Positions 22,501 to 32,340 of a stretch of DNA of 64,000 nucleotides are shown one piece after another. Origin of the DNA: Macrotis lagotis (taxonomy: Eukaryota > Chordata > Mammalia > Peramelemorphia > Peramelidae); NCBI RefSeq assembly GCF_037893015.1, contig NC_133662.1, forward strand, positions 200,069,050 through 200,133,049. Reading direction: 5' to 3'. Under the pieces are notes generated by a model that was not told where the DNA came from, searched no databases, and saw only the letters and a program-made list of their open reading frames with translations. Each line of letters opens with the position of its first letter. Within the stretch, counting starts at the first letter, position 1. Position numbers and translations under genes: made by a program.

Positions 22501-23197
22501 AGGGGCAGAGCCAAGATGGTGACAGGAGAGCATCATCTCAGGTGCTCTGTCTCCAAACTTATAAACTAAGGACTCTAACTAAATTTTCGAGAGACAGAAC
22601 CCACAGAGGGATCCAGTGAGGCAATTCTCCAACCCAAGGTACCTGCTCCATAGAGTTAGAGAGGCAGCCTGCCAGAGCAAAGGAACTTTGGCCTCCTGGA
22701 GGCAGCCCCAGGGTACTGGGACCATGGCTCACCCTCAGCTGGGGCAGTTTCCTGACCTACTCAGGGAGCACCAGGCACAACTTGGGGGATCTGTGGGGGG
22801 GCCCTCTGCCAGAACGAGCATGTGAAGGCCAGCCCTCAGGGCACTCAGAGAGCAGTGTGGCTGTGGCAGCCCAGAGTCAGGAACCAGAAGCAGGAGCCAG
22901 TAAGCAGGGGGCACCAGGGCATGAGTGTTGAGCCTAGGAAGGGGAGCCAAGAGAGACTGCAGAGATCTGTCCTCTGTCCCTGAAACAGGACTCTGGGGAT
23001 TTAACCACATTCAGATACTGAATGTGGTTAAACTACAGTTTAGGCCCCCCATAGCACAGCAGGGCCACCCCCTACCTCAACCCCCCTAGCAGAGGGGTAT
23101 ACTTGTGGTCACACACTGAGTTCCTTGTAGGGGGGCATGTCCCAATAATACTCAAAAGCTCAGGAAGCACCCTAAAACCAGGGCACAGGCTGGAAAA
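22501..23197 (+). promoter_or_regulatory. HAL1/L1 5' UTR with YY1-type site
   Basis: The element opens with AGGGGCAGAGCCAAGATGG. CCAAGATGG (22511-22519) is the YY1-type site found at the start of many mammalian L1 promoters. The UTR is GC-richer than its surroundings. A perfect 15-bp inverted repeat lies at 23000-23032 (listed separately). Confidence 0.75.
23000..23032. repeat. Perfect 15-bp stem with 3-base loop in the HAL1 5' UTR
   Basis: TTTAACCACATTCAG (23000-23014), ATA, CTGAATGTGGTTAAA (23018-23032). The arms are exact reverse complements. I do not know whether this belongs to the family consensus. Confidence 0.9.
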
Positions 23198-24278
23198 ATG
23201 AGTAAGCGGAGAAAAAAAAGAGGAACATCATTGAGAAATACTTTGTCTATGATCCCAAGAAGGATCAAACCACTCAGTAGGAAGATGAAGAAGTCCAAAT
23301 TCTTGTATCTAAAGACTACAAGAAAAAGAGAAATTGGGCACAGGCTATGGCACAGCTCAAAAAAGTCTTTGAAAATCAAGTAAGGGAGATAGAAGAAAAA
23401 TTGGGGAAAGAAATGAGAGAGATACAGGAAAAATATGAAAAAGAAGTCAGCAGCTAATTCATGGAGATCAAAAAAAAAAATGCTGAAGAAAAATAACATG
23501 TTATTTTTGACCTAACAGCATAGGTCAAATGGATAAAACAGTTCCAAAAGTTAAAGAGGAGAAGAATGCTTTAAAAAGCAGAATTGGCCAGATGGAAAAA
23601 GAAATAAGAAAGCTCTCTGAGGAAAACAAATCCTTCAGATGTAGAATGGAACTGAGGGAGGCTGATCTTATGAGAAATCAGAACACAATATTTCAAAACC
23701 AAAAGAATGGAAAATTAGAAAAAAATGTGAAACATCTCACTTAAAAAAACAACTGATATGGATAACAGATTTAGAAAAGATAATCTAAAAATTATTGGGA
23801 TACCTGAAAGTCATGATCAGGAAAAGAGCCTTGACATCATTTTCAAAGAATTACTGATATCCTAGAAGCAGAGGGCAAAATAGAAATGGAGAGAATCCAC
23901 CAATCTCCCCAAGAAAGAGATTCAAAAAAAACAACCCCCAGGAATATTATAGCCAAGTTCCAGAACTCCCAAGTTAAAGAGAAAATATTACAAGCAGCCA
24001 GAAGGACACAATTCATATATCATGGATCTGCAGTCAGGATCACACAGAACTTAGCAGCAACTTCATTAAAAGCTCCTAGGGCTTGGAATATAATATTCCA
24101 GAAGGCAAAAGAGCTCTGAATGCAACCAAGAATCAACAACCCAGAAAAACTGAACATTGTCTTCCAGGGGAAAAAATGGACTTTCAATGAACCAGGGGAA
24201 TTTCAAATGTTCCTGTTGGAATGACCAGAGCTGAACAGAAGGCTTGATCTTCAAATACAGGACTCAGGTGAAGCATAG
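23198..24278 (+). pseudogene. L1/HAL1 ORF1 remnant
   Basis: ORF1p is a trimeric RNA-binding chaperone that coats the element's RNA. Here the start is at 23198 (MSKRRKKRG). The frame changes in an A-run soon after and continues as an acidic, lysine-rich stretch with coiled-coil heptads (LKKVFENQVREIEEKLGKEM). Another shift leads to the coiled coil at 23529-23744. The RRM and C-terminal domain follow: IIGIPES, then 23886-24119 with TPRNIIAKFQNSQVKEKILQ and a WNIIFQKAKEL end. One stop codon on, the tail MQPRINNPEKLNIVFQG runs to a TAG at 24276-24278. The total is about 360 codons, close to the usual ORF1 length. At least two frameshifts and several stops are present. Confidence 0.85.
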
Positions 24279-24764
24279 AGAGTGGAGGAGAAGGGGAAAA
24301 TATGAGGGACTTAATGATGATGAACTACATGTATTCCTTCATAGAAAAATGACACTGATAATACTCATATGAACCTTCTCATTTAATAGAGCAGGTAGAA
24401 GGATCTTTTATAGATGAAGCACAGGAAAGAGCTGAATTTGAAGATATAATGTCGTAAAATGTAGTCAATGGCTAAAAGGGAAATGTAATGGAAGAAAGAA
24501 AAAGGAGAGATAGAATAGGCTAAGATATTTCATATAATAATATTTTTTATTACAATGAGCTATTGCAATGATATGGAAGGGGGAAGGCAAGGGAGAATGA
24601 GAGAACCTTTGCTCTCATCAGAGGTGGCTAGGAGAGGAAACAGAATATATACTCAATGGGGTATAGACACCTGAAATAAGAAAGGGGACAGGGGGAAGCG
24701 GGGGATGTAAGTGATGGAGGAGAGGATGGACTGTGGGGTGAGAGTGGTCAGATATAACACATTT
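24279..24764 (+). other. HAL1 3' region between ORF1 and the antisense SINE blocks
   Basis: Purine-rich non-coding sequence that runs directly from the ORF1 stop to 'ggtcagatataacacattttc', where the homology with the 1401-1916 copy begins. No ORF2 endonuclease or reverse transcriptase motif in any frame. Confidence 0.7.
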
Positions 24765-24769
24765 TCTTT

Positions 24770-24916
24770 TTTATTTCTTGCAAGGGGCTGGGATTGGATG
24801 ACCTGTCCGGGACCACAGGGCCGGGTGGGTGTGGCGCCTAAGGGGTGGTATGGGGGCTAGGGGGCCTCTTGGCCCCAGGGCCAGGGATCTGTGTGCTATG
24901 CCACTCAGCTACCCTA
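24770..24916 (-). repeat. Antisense SINE-like block 1 in the HAL1 3' region
   Basis: The plus strand runs from 'cttgcaaggggctgggattgg' to 'cagggccagggatctg' and 'cactcagctaccc', the layout of an antisense tRNA-SINE but very G-rich. The corresponding block is present in the 1401-1916 copy. Confidence 0.65.
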
Positions 24917-25126
24917 CAGCAGAGACAGAGTGAAAAGAGAGAGAAAGTATAGTACATGGTAGTGGAGAAATACGAATGGAGGGAGTTGCGATCAGCAATG
25001 GCAACAGTGGAAAAATATGGAAATAACTTTTGTGATGAACTTATCATAAATAATGTGATCCACCCATGACAGAGCTGGAGGTATTGGAGCACAGACTGAA
25101 GCACATTTTTTAATTATTATTATTGG

Positions 25127-25268
25127 GGGAGGGGGCTGCAGGGCAAATAGGACTGGGTGGCTTGCCTGGGGCTGCAGAGCTGAGTGATTGTTGGGTGCCT
25201 GAGGCCAGATTTGGACCTGGGTGTTCCTGGCTCTAGGGTCAGTGTTCTGTCCACCACCCAGCTGCCCC
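25127..25268 (-). repeat. Antisense SINE-like block 2 in the HAL1 3' region
   Basis: 'gggtggcttgcctggggctgc', 'gagtgattgttgggtgcctgaggccagatttgg' in pieces, and 'cacccagctgccc' mark an antisense SINE. It is absent from the 1401-1916 copy. Confidence 0.75.
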
Positions 25269-25269
25269 T

Positions 25270-25271
25270 AC

Positions 25272-25310
<39 letters not shown>

Positions 25311-25348
25311 CATCATCATCATTATTATTATTACTATTTTATTTTATT
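25270..25348. repeat. (ATT)n microsatellite between SINE blocks 2 and 3
   Basis: About 15 ATT units, then ATC and ATT units, fading into T-rich sequence. Probably grown from the SINE tails. Confidence 0.9.
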
Positions 25349-25353
25349 TTGCA

Positions 25354-25517
25354 GCTTTTATTTTTATTTTTTGGTTTTTGCAGGGCAATGGGGTTGAGGT
25401 GGCTTGCCCAGGGTCACACAGCTGGGTGATTGTTGGGTTTCTGGGGCTGGATTTGGGCTCGGGTGCTCCTGCTCCAGGGCCAGTGCTCCATCCACTGTGC
25501 TACCTGGCCACACCTAC
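25354..25517 (-). repeat. Antisense SINE-like block 3 in the HAL1 3' region
   Basis: The clearest of the three: 'gcagggcaatggggttgagg', 'tggcttgcccagggtcacac', 'agctgggtgattgttgggtt', 'gtgctccatccactgtgcta'. By eye, about 14 positions are G where the ordinary antisense SINE copies in this window have A, against about one change the other way. Confidence 0.85.
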
Positions 25518-25740
25518 TACCATTATTATTATTTTTTAATTGTAATTTTAATTTTTCTCTCTCCTTTATTGCTCATGCCGGTCTATATTTTTTGGGGGGA
25601 GGGGGTAACATGTTTACTCTTAAATAAGAATATTTTAGTAATGTATAAAAAATATCATTTGTACAAAATAAGAATAAATAAACAAACAAACAACAAATAA
25701 ATAAATAAGACCAAAACAAAAAAAGAATCAGTCCTTTGGG

Positions 25741-26117
25741 TTAAAAAAAATCAGATGTCACCAGAAACCAGAATTGAAATGCTTAAGTCACTAGCACTAG
25801 AATAGCCTTCAATTCAATTTGTGGAAAAACTTGCAGTTCTTACTGGATGATAGTTCCTAGGGCTTAAAAATGATGAAAAACAGCATGGTCCCTGTTCACA
25901 AGGCATTTACTACATAAAAGTGTAGAGGCCATGAACTACAAATTGTATTAGATGATGAGGGAAGTTGGTTCCAACATTTAGAAACAGAGTTTCATAAAAA
26001 TGCCACAAACTTGACCAGAATTCTAGGTTACAAAAATAGTTTAAAGGGACAAAAGAGGAGGTCAAAGAAAAAAAAAAACTAAAAAATATTGCAGAGGGAG
26101 AACTCATTTATATTTGT
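25741..26117. other. Intergenic sequence, nothing recognised
   Basis: AT-rich, no family seen. Confidence 0.4.
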
Positions 26118-26840
26118 GTGGGGTCATTGAGCATACACCTAGGTCCTCAAACAAACCTTGGAAATATCTTTGAGTTGTCCCTCACCATCCACCTACACAG
26201 CCTAAGTAGGACTGAGGTTTCCAAACCATGTTTATTCTATGTATATACCATCTTCTCTATACTCCTAAGTCACCTACTGCAATCTCTCATCCCCTTTAGC
26301 CTGAACTATTGCCAAAAAACTTGTCCACACATACCAGCTTCCAGTCCCCTTCAATCTATCAAAGACACAGCCACCAAAATATTGCTCTTAAGAAGTATGT
26401 TTGCTTGCTTCAGGACATTCAAGGGTTCCCCTTTTGTTTCAGGAACTAAATACAAACCCTTATCTTAGTAGATAAAGACTCGATCTTTTCCCATGTGATC
26501 TTTCTAAGCTGATTTTGTTCTTCTTACACATGTGTCCCTATGTTTGAACCATAACCATATGTTCTACTTCCTGCTCCTCAAATTCAGTATTGTATCTCCC
26601 TCTTCTGTACAGGCTGTTCCCCATTTCTGAGACACTCTCCTCCTTCACCTCTAATTTTTAGAATTCCCTAGTTTTAGACTCAGTCTACCCTCTCCCAGGT
26701 AATTATTATTGATTTCCCCTAGTAGTTGGTATACTTGGCCTTCTGCAATTTTTCTTTGCCTATTCCTTATACAATATTTACATATCAAGATTATGTATTG
26801 AACACCACCAAGAGAAAGCAAGTTCCTTAAACTCAAGGAA
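26118..26840 (+). repeat. L2-type LINE remnant
   Basis: A 116-codon open stretch (26118-26468) and what follows resemble L2 3' coding and UTR sequence: 'cacctactgcaatctctcatc', 'aagggttccccttttg', 'ctcctcaaattcag', 'acaggctgttccccatttctgagacactct'. I treat the open stretch as an L2 relic and not a gene. Confidence 0.55.
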
Positions 26841-27014
26841 TATTGAGGTGGAGATGGAGTACTTCTTTTATATCTTGAGTGCTTCTCTCAGGACATGGCA
26901 AATAATGGTTGAACAAAATTAGAACTGGAGCCCAGGGCCTCAAGATGCAAATCTCTTCTCCAAAACCTAACTACTCTTCTTTCTAGAAACTAGAGGAGTG
27001 GGATAACTAATATA

Positions 27015-27175
27015 TCAGTACAATGGAAGCATAGATTTAGACCTGGAAAAGACCTTCAGATAATGTAGTCTAACTCCCTCTTTTTACAAATAAAGAAAAT
27101 GAGACTCAGAGATATTAAGTACTTTATTCTAAATCCTATAGGTAATGAATGGCAGTCGAGATTTAAGTCATATCC
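27015..27175 (-). repeat. MIR-type remnant, antisense
   Basis: 'ttttacaaataaagaaaatgagactcagag' and 'taatgaatggcagtcgagatttaa' fit an antisense MIR tail and head. Confidence 0.55.
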
Positions 27176-27182
27176 TCTGCTA

Positions 27183-27412
27183 CCCAAGGCAGTTAGGTGA
27201 CAGAGTGAATAGACTGTTGGACCTAAAGCCAGGAAGTCTCATCTTCCTCCATAAAAATATATCCTCAGACAAGCTGGGCAAGTCACTCAACCCTGCTTAT
27301 CTTATATGTAAAATAAACTGAAGAAGGAAATGGCAAACCTCTCCAATATCTCTGCCAAGAAAATCACCAATGTGGTTATGAAGATGACACAATTGAAAAA
27401 CCTCTAGTGCCA
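27183..27412 (+). repeat. SINE with RTE/BovB-like tail
   Basis: 'aaggcagttaggtgacagagtg', 'aagctgggcaagtcactcaaccc', 'gaagaaggaaatggcaaacct', 'tctctgccaagaaaatcacc', 'gtggttatgaagatgacacaattgaaaa'. Confidence 0.8.
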
Positions 27413-28044
27413 AATCAAATTGTCTTTCCACCATGCCAGGCTGCTTTATAATTTAAAATCAGATAAGATTAAGCAAATCCCAGAGATCTTGATGCTAAAA
27501 ATTTATAACTTCAAATAAACTTATTGTATCCATTATATTCCAGAACAGCTAGAGGTATAGCATTAGCTTGATGACTTTCTTTTGGGAGTGGTGCTGCTAC
27601 TGATAAGGATAATGCCCTCAGAAGTGTGAACTGTTCCTCAAAATGTTTCGCAGCCTGCAGTGTCTGTCTGTGGGAGGATGTGTATATGTGTGGATTTGGG
27701 AGATGTGGGATGGGAAGGGGAGTTTATGTGTTTGTCTCAGCTGCTTAACAAAAATAAAAACTAGTTGCCATCTCAGAAGCTAGAAACCTGAGTTAAACCC
27801 AGTAGAACTGAGGGAAGGACTAGCTAACTACATCTGGGACTGAGGTCTGAAGATCAAGGGACTACAATGGAGATTCGCTGTCTGTTGGTAGAGTTCTTTG
27901 ACCATAGCGTTTCTGAATTCAGGGTTGGATTTAATTAATGATGGGCATGCAGAATTCTTGGAAGAGGACAGCATTATCAATCAGACCCCTTCTCTCCACA
28001 CACACAGTCAAACCCTCATTACCTTAATTAGCTAGGCTATAGTT

Positions 28045-28975
28045 GGTCAATGCTTCAAGTCTCTTCCCCACTCCAATATATTCTTTCATCCGCCAAAGGA
28101 ATTTTCCTAAAACTCATATCTGACCATGTAATTCCTCTATTCAGAAAATTCCAATGCCTCCCTATTGTCTCCAAGAGTATCAACTTCACTTTTTAGAACT
28201 TAAGGATCTTCAAAACCTAGCCTAGTCTTTTCCTCTGCATCTAGTCTTTTTCTATTTTTAACCTCCTTCACAGATTTAATGGAATCCAAAAGACCTAAAT
28301 TCAAATTGAGGTTCAGACAGTCTTACTAGCTGTATGACCCCAAGCAAGTCACTTACCCCCATTTGCCTCAGTTTCCCCATCTGTAAAATGAGCAGGAGAA
28401 TGAAACAGCAAAGCACTCTAGTAAACACCAAAAGGGATCTCCATGAAGAGTTTGACACAAAATGACTGAATGACAACAACAAACTATGATCCAGTTATAC
28501 TGACCTATTTGCTCCTCTTCCCACAAGATACAACTCTCCTCTCTAAGCTTATGATCTACCTTCCCCCACCATGCCTGAAATATAGCTATGTCCTGATTAG
28601 TAAGATAAATAATTCCATCGAGTGGGCTTATTCTAATTCACACTGGATATTTCCATTGGGGTGGAAGTAATTATCATATTTTACATAATTTTGACTTTGA
28701 ATAATGCAATTTGAATATGTGACCACTTTAATCATTCATCCTCATGTGAACTTTGTTTCTTCCTAGAAGTCTCAGTTCAATTCTACCTTCTTTCTCATCT
28801 CCTCTTAGCTCTTGCCCTCCCCTTGAGATTAACTTATCTCTGTTCTGTATATATCATGCACATAGTTATTTAGTTATTGTCTCTCTCCCATTAAAATATG
28901 AGTCCTTTGAGGTTTTTCTGTCTATCTGCTGTGCCTGGAACTGGTTAATATTTAATAAATGCTTATTATTAAATA
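28045..28975 (+). repeat. L2-type LINE remnant, split by a SINE
   Basis: Left part (to about 28268): 'tctgaccatgtaattcctc', 'caatgcctccctattg'. Right part (from about 28490): 'ccttgagattaacttatctctg', 'atgagtcctttgagg', 'aataaatgcttattatta', the usual L2 3' terminus. The RTE-tailed SINE at 28270-28489 lies between them. Confidence 0.65.
28270..28489 (+). repeat. SINE with RTE/BovB-like tail inserted in L2
   Basis: 'ttactagctgtatgaccccaag', 'cagtttccccatctgtaaaa', 'gaatgaaacagcaaagcactc', 'catgaagagtttgacacaaaatgactgaatgacaacaac', read in segments. The head is shortened. Confidence 0.75.
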
Positions 28976-29017
28976 ATTAGTTGGTTAACAAATTAATTAA
29001 TTAACTAATTAATTAAG

Positions 29018-29335
29018 GCAACTAGATGGTACAGGGGAAAGAGCACTGACCTTGAGTCAGGAGAACAGGAGCTTGAATCTGGCCTCAGACACTTGACCCT
29101 TACTATGTGACTCTGGGAAAATCATTTAAAGCTCTCATTTAAAGGCCTCACATCCAGGGCCATCTCCAGTTATCCTGATTCATATCCATCACTAGACCCA
29201 AATGACTCTGGAGCAGAAAGTAAGATTGATGTAAAACTTTAGCACAGCCTCCCCTCATTCAAATTCAATCCACGTGCTTGTTTTGGCATCACCTCCCTGA
29301 TGTGGTGATCTTCAAAAATGAAGGACAAACATTGT
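29018..29335 (+). repeat. tRNA-derived SINE with long third 3' domain
   Basis: 'aaggcaactagatggtacagg' head, then the same third domain as at 11.25 kb ('cacatccagggccatctccag') continued by 'cacgtgcttgttttggcatcacctccctgatg' and 'aatgaaggacaaaca'. This copy shows the complete 3' domain. Confidence 0.85.
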
Positions 29336-29344
29336 TTAATTACA

Positions 29345-29460
29345 AATCAACAATCATTTATTCAGTACTTACTCTTTTCTAGGCCCTATATGTGCTAAGG
29401 ATGCAAAGAGAAAAATGAAATTTCCTCTACTCTTATGGAGCTTATGCTATAGGTAAATAC
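29345..29460 (+). repeat. Old dispersed repeat, 'ctcaaggagcttaca' family
   Basis: 'catttattcagtacttactc', 'gtgctaaggatgcaaagaga', 'cttatggagcttatgctata'. Confidence 0.55.
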
Positions 29461-29874
29461 ATACAAGGCACTTTTTGAAGAGAACACAAGAAGTTGAGGT
29501 GATCATGCAAGGTTTCTAGAGCAGAGTTTTGAAGGTAACAATGGATTCTAAGAGATAGAAATAAAGATAGGAATGAGATTTCAAGCAAGAGGAAAAAAGC
29601 AAGTGCCAAGGCATGAAAATTGGCCATGGAGTATCAAATGAAATGAGAAACAGCAAGAACAGTTTGACTAAACAACAGATAACAAGAAATGAAGTAGTAT
29701 AGAAATTTGAAGTTATATTGTGAAGAGTCCTAAATGTGAACCTGAGAACTGGATAAATGGTAGTGGCCTTAACAAAAAATAAGAAAATTCGGAAAAGGAG
29801 ACTTAATGTAGGAGATAATGAGATGTCTTCAGGTTGTTCACTCTGAAATAGAATACTTTAAGCCACTATGTCAA

Positions 29875-30010
29875 GTCAATAAGAATTTATTAAATGTTCA
29901 CAATATACAAGGCACTATGTTGAACTCTGGAATACAAATATAAAAAAAAAGATAAATAATCCCTGCCCTCAAGAAGCTTGCATTCTAATGGAGAAAGACA
30001 ACATAAACGA
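29875..30010 (+). repeat. Old dispersed repeat, 'ctcaaggagcttaca' family, best copy
   Basis: 'gaatttattaaatgttcaca', 'aaggcactatgttgaactctgg', 'ccctgccctcaagaagcttgc', 'attctaatggagaaagacaac'. Confidence 0.65.
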
Positions 30011-30529
30011 GAAACCCAAAGGGACATGGTGTTAAAAAAAAATAAAAAAGTTTGGAGAGATAGGAAAGCACCATAAAGATCAAGGAAGACATGACTGACC
30101 TGAGTGTTTTACTTTTAAAATTTGAGGTTCTGTAAAGAATCAGTCAATCAGAGGAAGGGATTCATGGGATGGAGTGTACTTTCATTTTGTGAATCCAATA
30201 ATTGAAAGATATAACCCCCAAATTCCCTCCTCCTCTGCTGCAGACTCCAACTCCTCCAAGCCTATCAACCAGTTTCATGAGTTGCTATGATAAAAATAAA
30301 GGATTTCTTCATGTCCAACCCTTTTTTGACAAGTCTTTCTGAATACAGCGATGCTAGTCCTCAAATGACAGTATGTCATTTCAGATTCAGACTTTCAGAT
30401 TTTACTCAGTCTTTTCAGGTTGGTGGTTAGGCTCCATGAAATATGACCAAGGTCATGTTTATACCATTATGAAGCTTAAAAGTTAAAGTAGAGGCTTTGT
30501 TCACTATACACCATGTCATGAATCAGCCT

Positions 30530-30665
30530 GACATAATGGATCAAGGGCTGGTCTCAGAATCAAGAAGAAATGGGTTCAAGTCCCTGCTGTGACACAAATT
30601 AGCTGTGTGATTAAAGAAATCACTTACTTTTTCAGTTCTCTGAGCAAATCTCTAAGACTATGAAT
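30530..30665 (+). repeat. MIR-type SINE remnant
   Basis: 'gggttcaagtccctgctgtgacac', 'ttagctgtgtgattaaagaaatcactta', and a diverged end. Confidence 0.5.
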
Positions 30666-31380
30666 TGCAGAGGAGGTACCAACCTGCACAAGCCAAGGGA
30701 GTTTTCTCACTCCAAGGGTAAGAAACAACAAAATCTAATTCCTGTCTCCATCCTTCTACAACATTCCCAGATTATATATCAAAGGAGTTTTTATAAAACA
30801 GTAAACAAGTACATTGATAAACTACTTTTGGAGTTGGGAATGGGTATCATTCTGGATGGAAATTTGCAAATAGACCTCCAAAGTCATCTAATTCTTGAGA
30901 AACATTATTTTTCTATTAAATCAATAGCTAATTATAAAATTAGGATTAGGGCTTTTCCTCTTTATTTCTTCATTCAAGGACCAGCCCCTGCAGGTAAATC
31001 AACCAGTCTCTAAAACAAGGCTAATTGATGAGATTACCTGAATCCTTCAGGAAAATGCTTCTCAATTTTGGGTGGGACCCCACCCCACCCACCTAGGAGA
31101 CCTTATTTCTCATTGGAATGTAAACAGAATTTAATCTAGGTGAATTCCAGATCCACAGTGAGCCTAATGCCCTTGTCCACCTCCATTAGAGTTTAGGGCG
31201 ACCCAGATCATGAAGGAGTAAACCAGACAAAATGGTCCAGATACAATTCCTTTGTCCAGATTGCTGGAGGCAAGTGAATCTCATGATTAAGTTATCTTCT
31301 CAGCAGGAGGAGCTGCTGATTTTTAGTCCATATCCTCATTTATTTGTGTAGAGTTCTCTTGTGAGGGGCATTTCCTTTAA

Positions 31381-31425
31381 AATATATATATATATATAAT
31401 ATATATATATTATATATATATATTT
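31381..31425. repeat. (AT)n palindromic tract
   Basis: Self-complementary AT runs with two phase shifts. Could extrude as a cruciform. Confidence 0.85.
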
Positions 31426-31599
31426 AAGAAATTCAGTGTCTTTATTAGTTTATTTTTAGTTATCAAGCAAAATCAGTCTCAATCTATTGATTATTAGCTA
31501 GTCTAATTAATAAATTGATTATTGAATTACTCAGAAATTCTCTCAGAATTTCTGTTCATTATCCTCTGCATAATGTTTTATCCAGCAATATCATTACCA

Positions 31600-32340
31600 G
31601 GTCTATAACCTAGAAAGAGAAAAAGATCCTACATGTACAAAAATACATATATCAGCTCTTTTGTGATAGAAAAATAGAAAGAAACAAAAGAAAAGCATCT
31701 ATCAACTGGGTAACAGTCAAACAAATTATGATGTATAGATGTAGGATTATCATTGTGCTGTAGAACATAATGAAGGGATCATTTTCTGAGAAAACTGGAA
31801 ACACTTCCATGAACTAATGCAGAGTAGAATAAACAGGAAAAAAAAGATAATGCATGCTGTAACATCAACATTGTACAAACAGTTTTGAAAGACTTGAAAA
31901 CTCTCTTATCAATGCAATGATCAACTATTATTTCAGAGAACTAATAATTTTTTTTTAGGTTTTTGCAAGGCAAATGGGGTTAAGTGGCTTGCCCAAAGCC
32001 ACACAGCTAGGTAATTACTAAGTGTCTGAGGTCACATTTGAACTCAGGTACTCCTGACTCCAGGGCCGGTGCTCTATCCACTGTGCCACCTAGCTGCCCA
32101 AGAGAACTAATAATTGAAGAGTGCTACCAATCTCCTGCCAGAGTAGCAATGAACTTTAGCATTAGTTTGCAGAAGAATGCACATTATTATACATGGACAA
32201 TATAGAAATTTGTTTTGCTTGACCATATATATTGATCACAAGTGTTTTGTTTTGTTTTATTTTTCCCCCAGAAATGGGGAAAGAGATGAGAGGGGAAGAA
32301 AATAAATGCTTTTAATTGAAAAAAATCTAATAGAATAATA
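31600..32340 (+). mobile_element. L1 3' end, sense, split by a SINE
   Basis: 'tctatcaactgggtaacagtc', 'tccatgaactaatgcagagtag', 'tttgcttgaccatatatattg' and the ending 'ggaagaaaataaatgcttttaattg' follow the marsupial L1 3' end pattern. Comparable 3' ends lie at 45.4, 46.3 and 54.6 kb. Confidence 0.65.
31950..32100 (-). mobile_element. A-tailed tRNA-derived SINE with perfect target-site duplication
   Basis: An antisense full SINE bounded by AGAGAACTAATAATT at 31935-31949 and 32101-32115 (15 bp, no mismatch). It lies inside the L1 3' end, so it is younger than that L1. Confidence 0.95.

Larger units (their letters stand above)
22501..25723 (+). mobile_element. Near full-length HAL1-like element (L1 with ORF1 only)
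   Basis: This is an L1 derivative with a 5' UTR, a single degenerate ORF1 and a long 3' region, and no trace of endonuclease or reverse transcriptase. It is flanked by a 17-bp direct repeat, AGAATCAATCCTTTGGG (22484-22500) and AGAATCAGTCCTTTGGG (25724-25740), with one mismatch. That shows that the ORF1-only form is what inserted and not the result of later deletion at its ends. HAL1 elements are known to depend on full L1s for reverse transcriptase. A shorter relative lies at 1401-1916. Confidence 0.88.

Noticed and set aside
22735..23010. 91-codon minus-strand frame in the HAL1 leader
   Set aside because: It is a GC-rich leader with few stops and lies antisense to the L1 promoter; no domain is present.
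23152..23499. 115-codon minus-strand frame rich in Phe and Leu
   Set aside because: It is antisense to the Lys/Glu-rich coiled coil of ORF1, which gives Phe/Leu codons on the other strand.
25184..25429. Frame encoding a long Leu run
   Set aside because: It is the translation of the (ATT)n microsatellite and SINE blocks.
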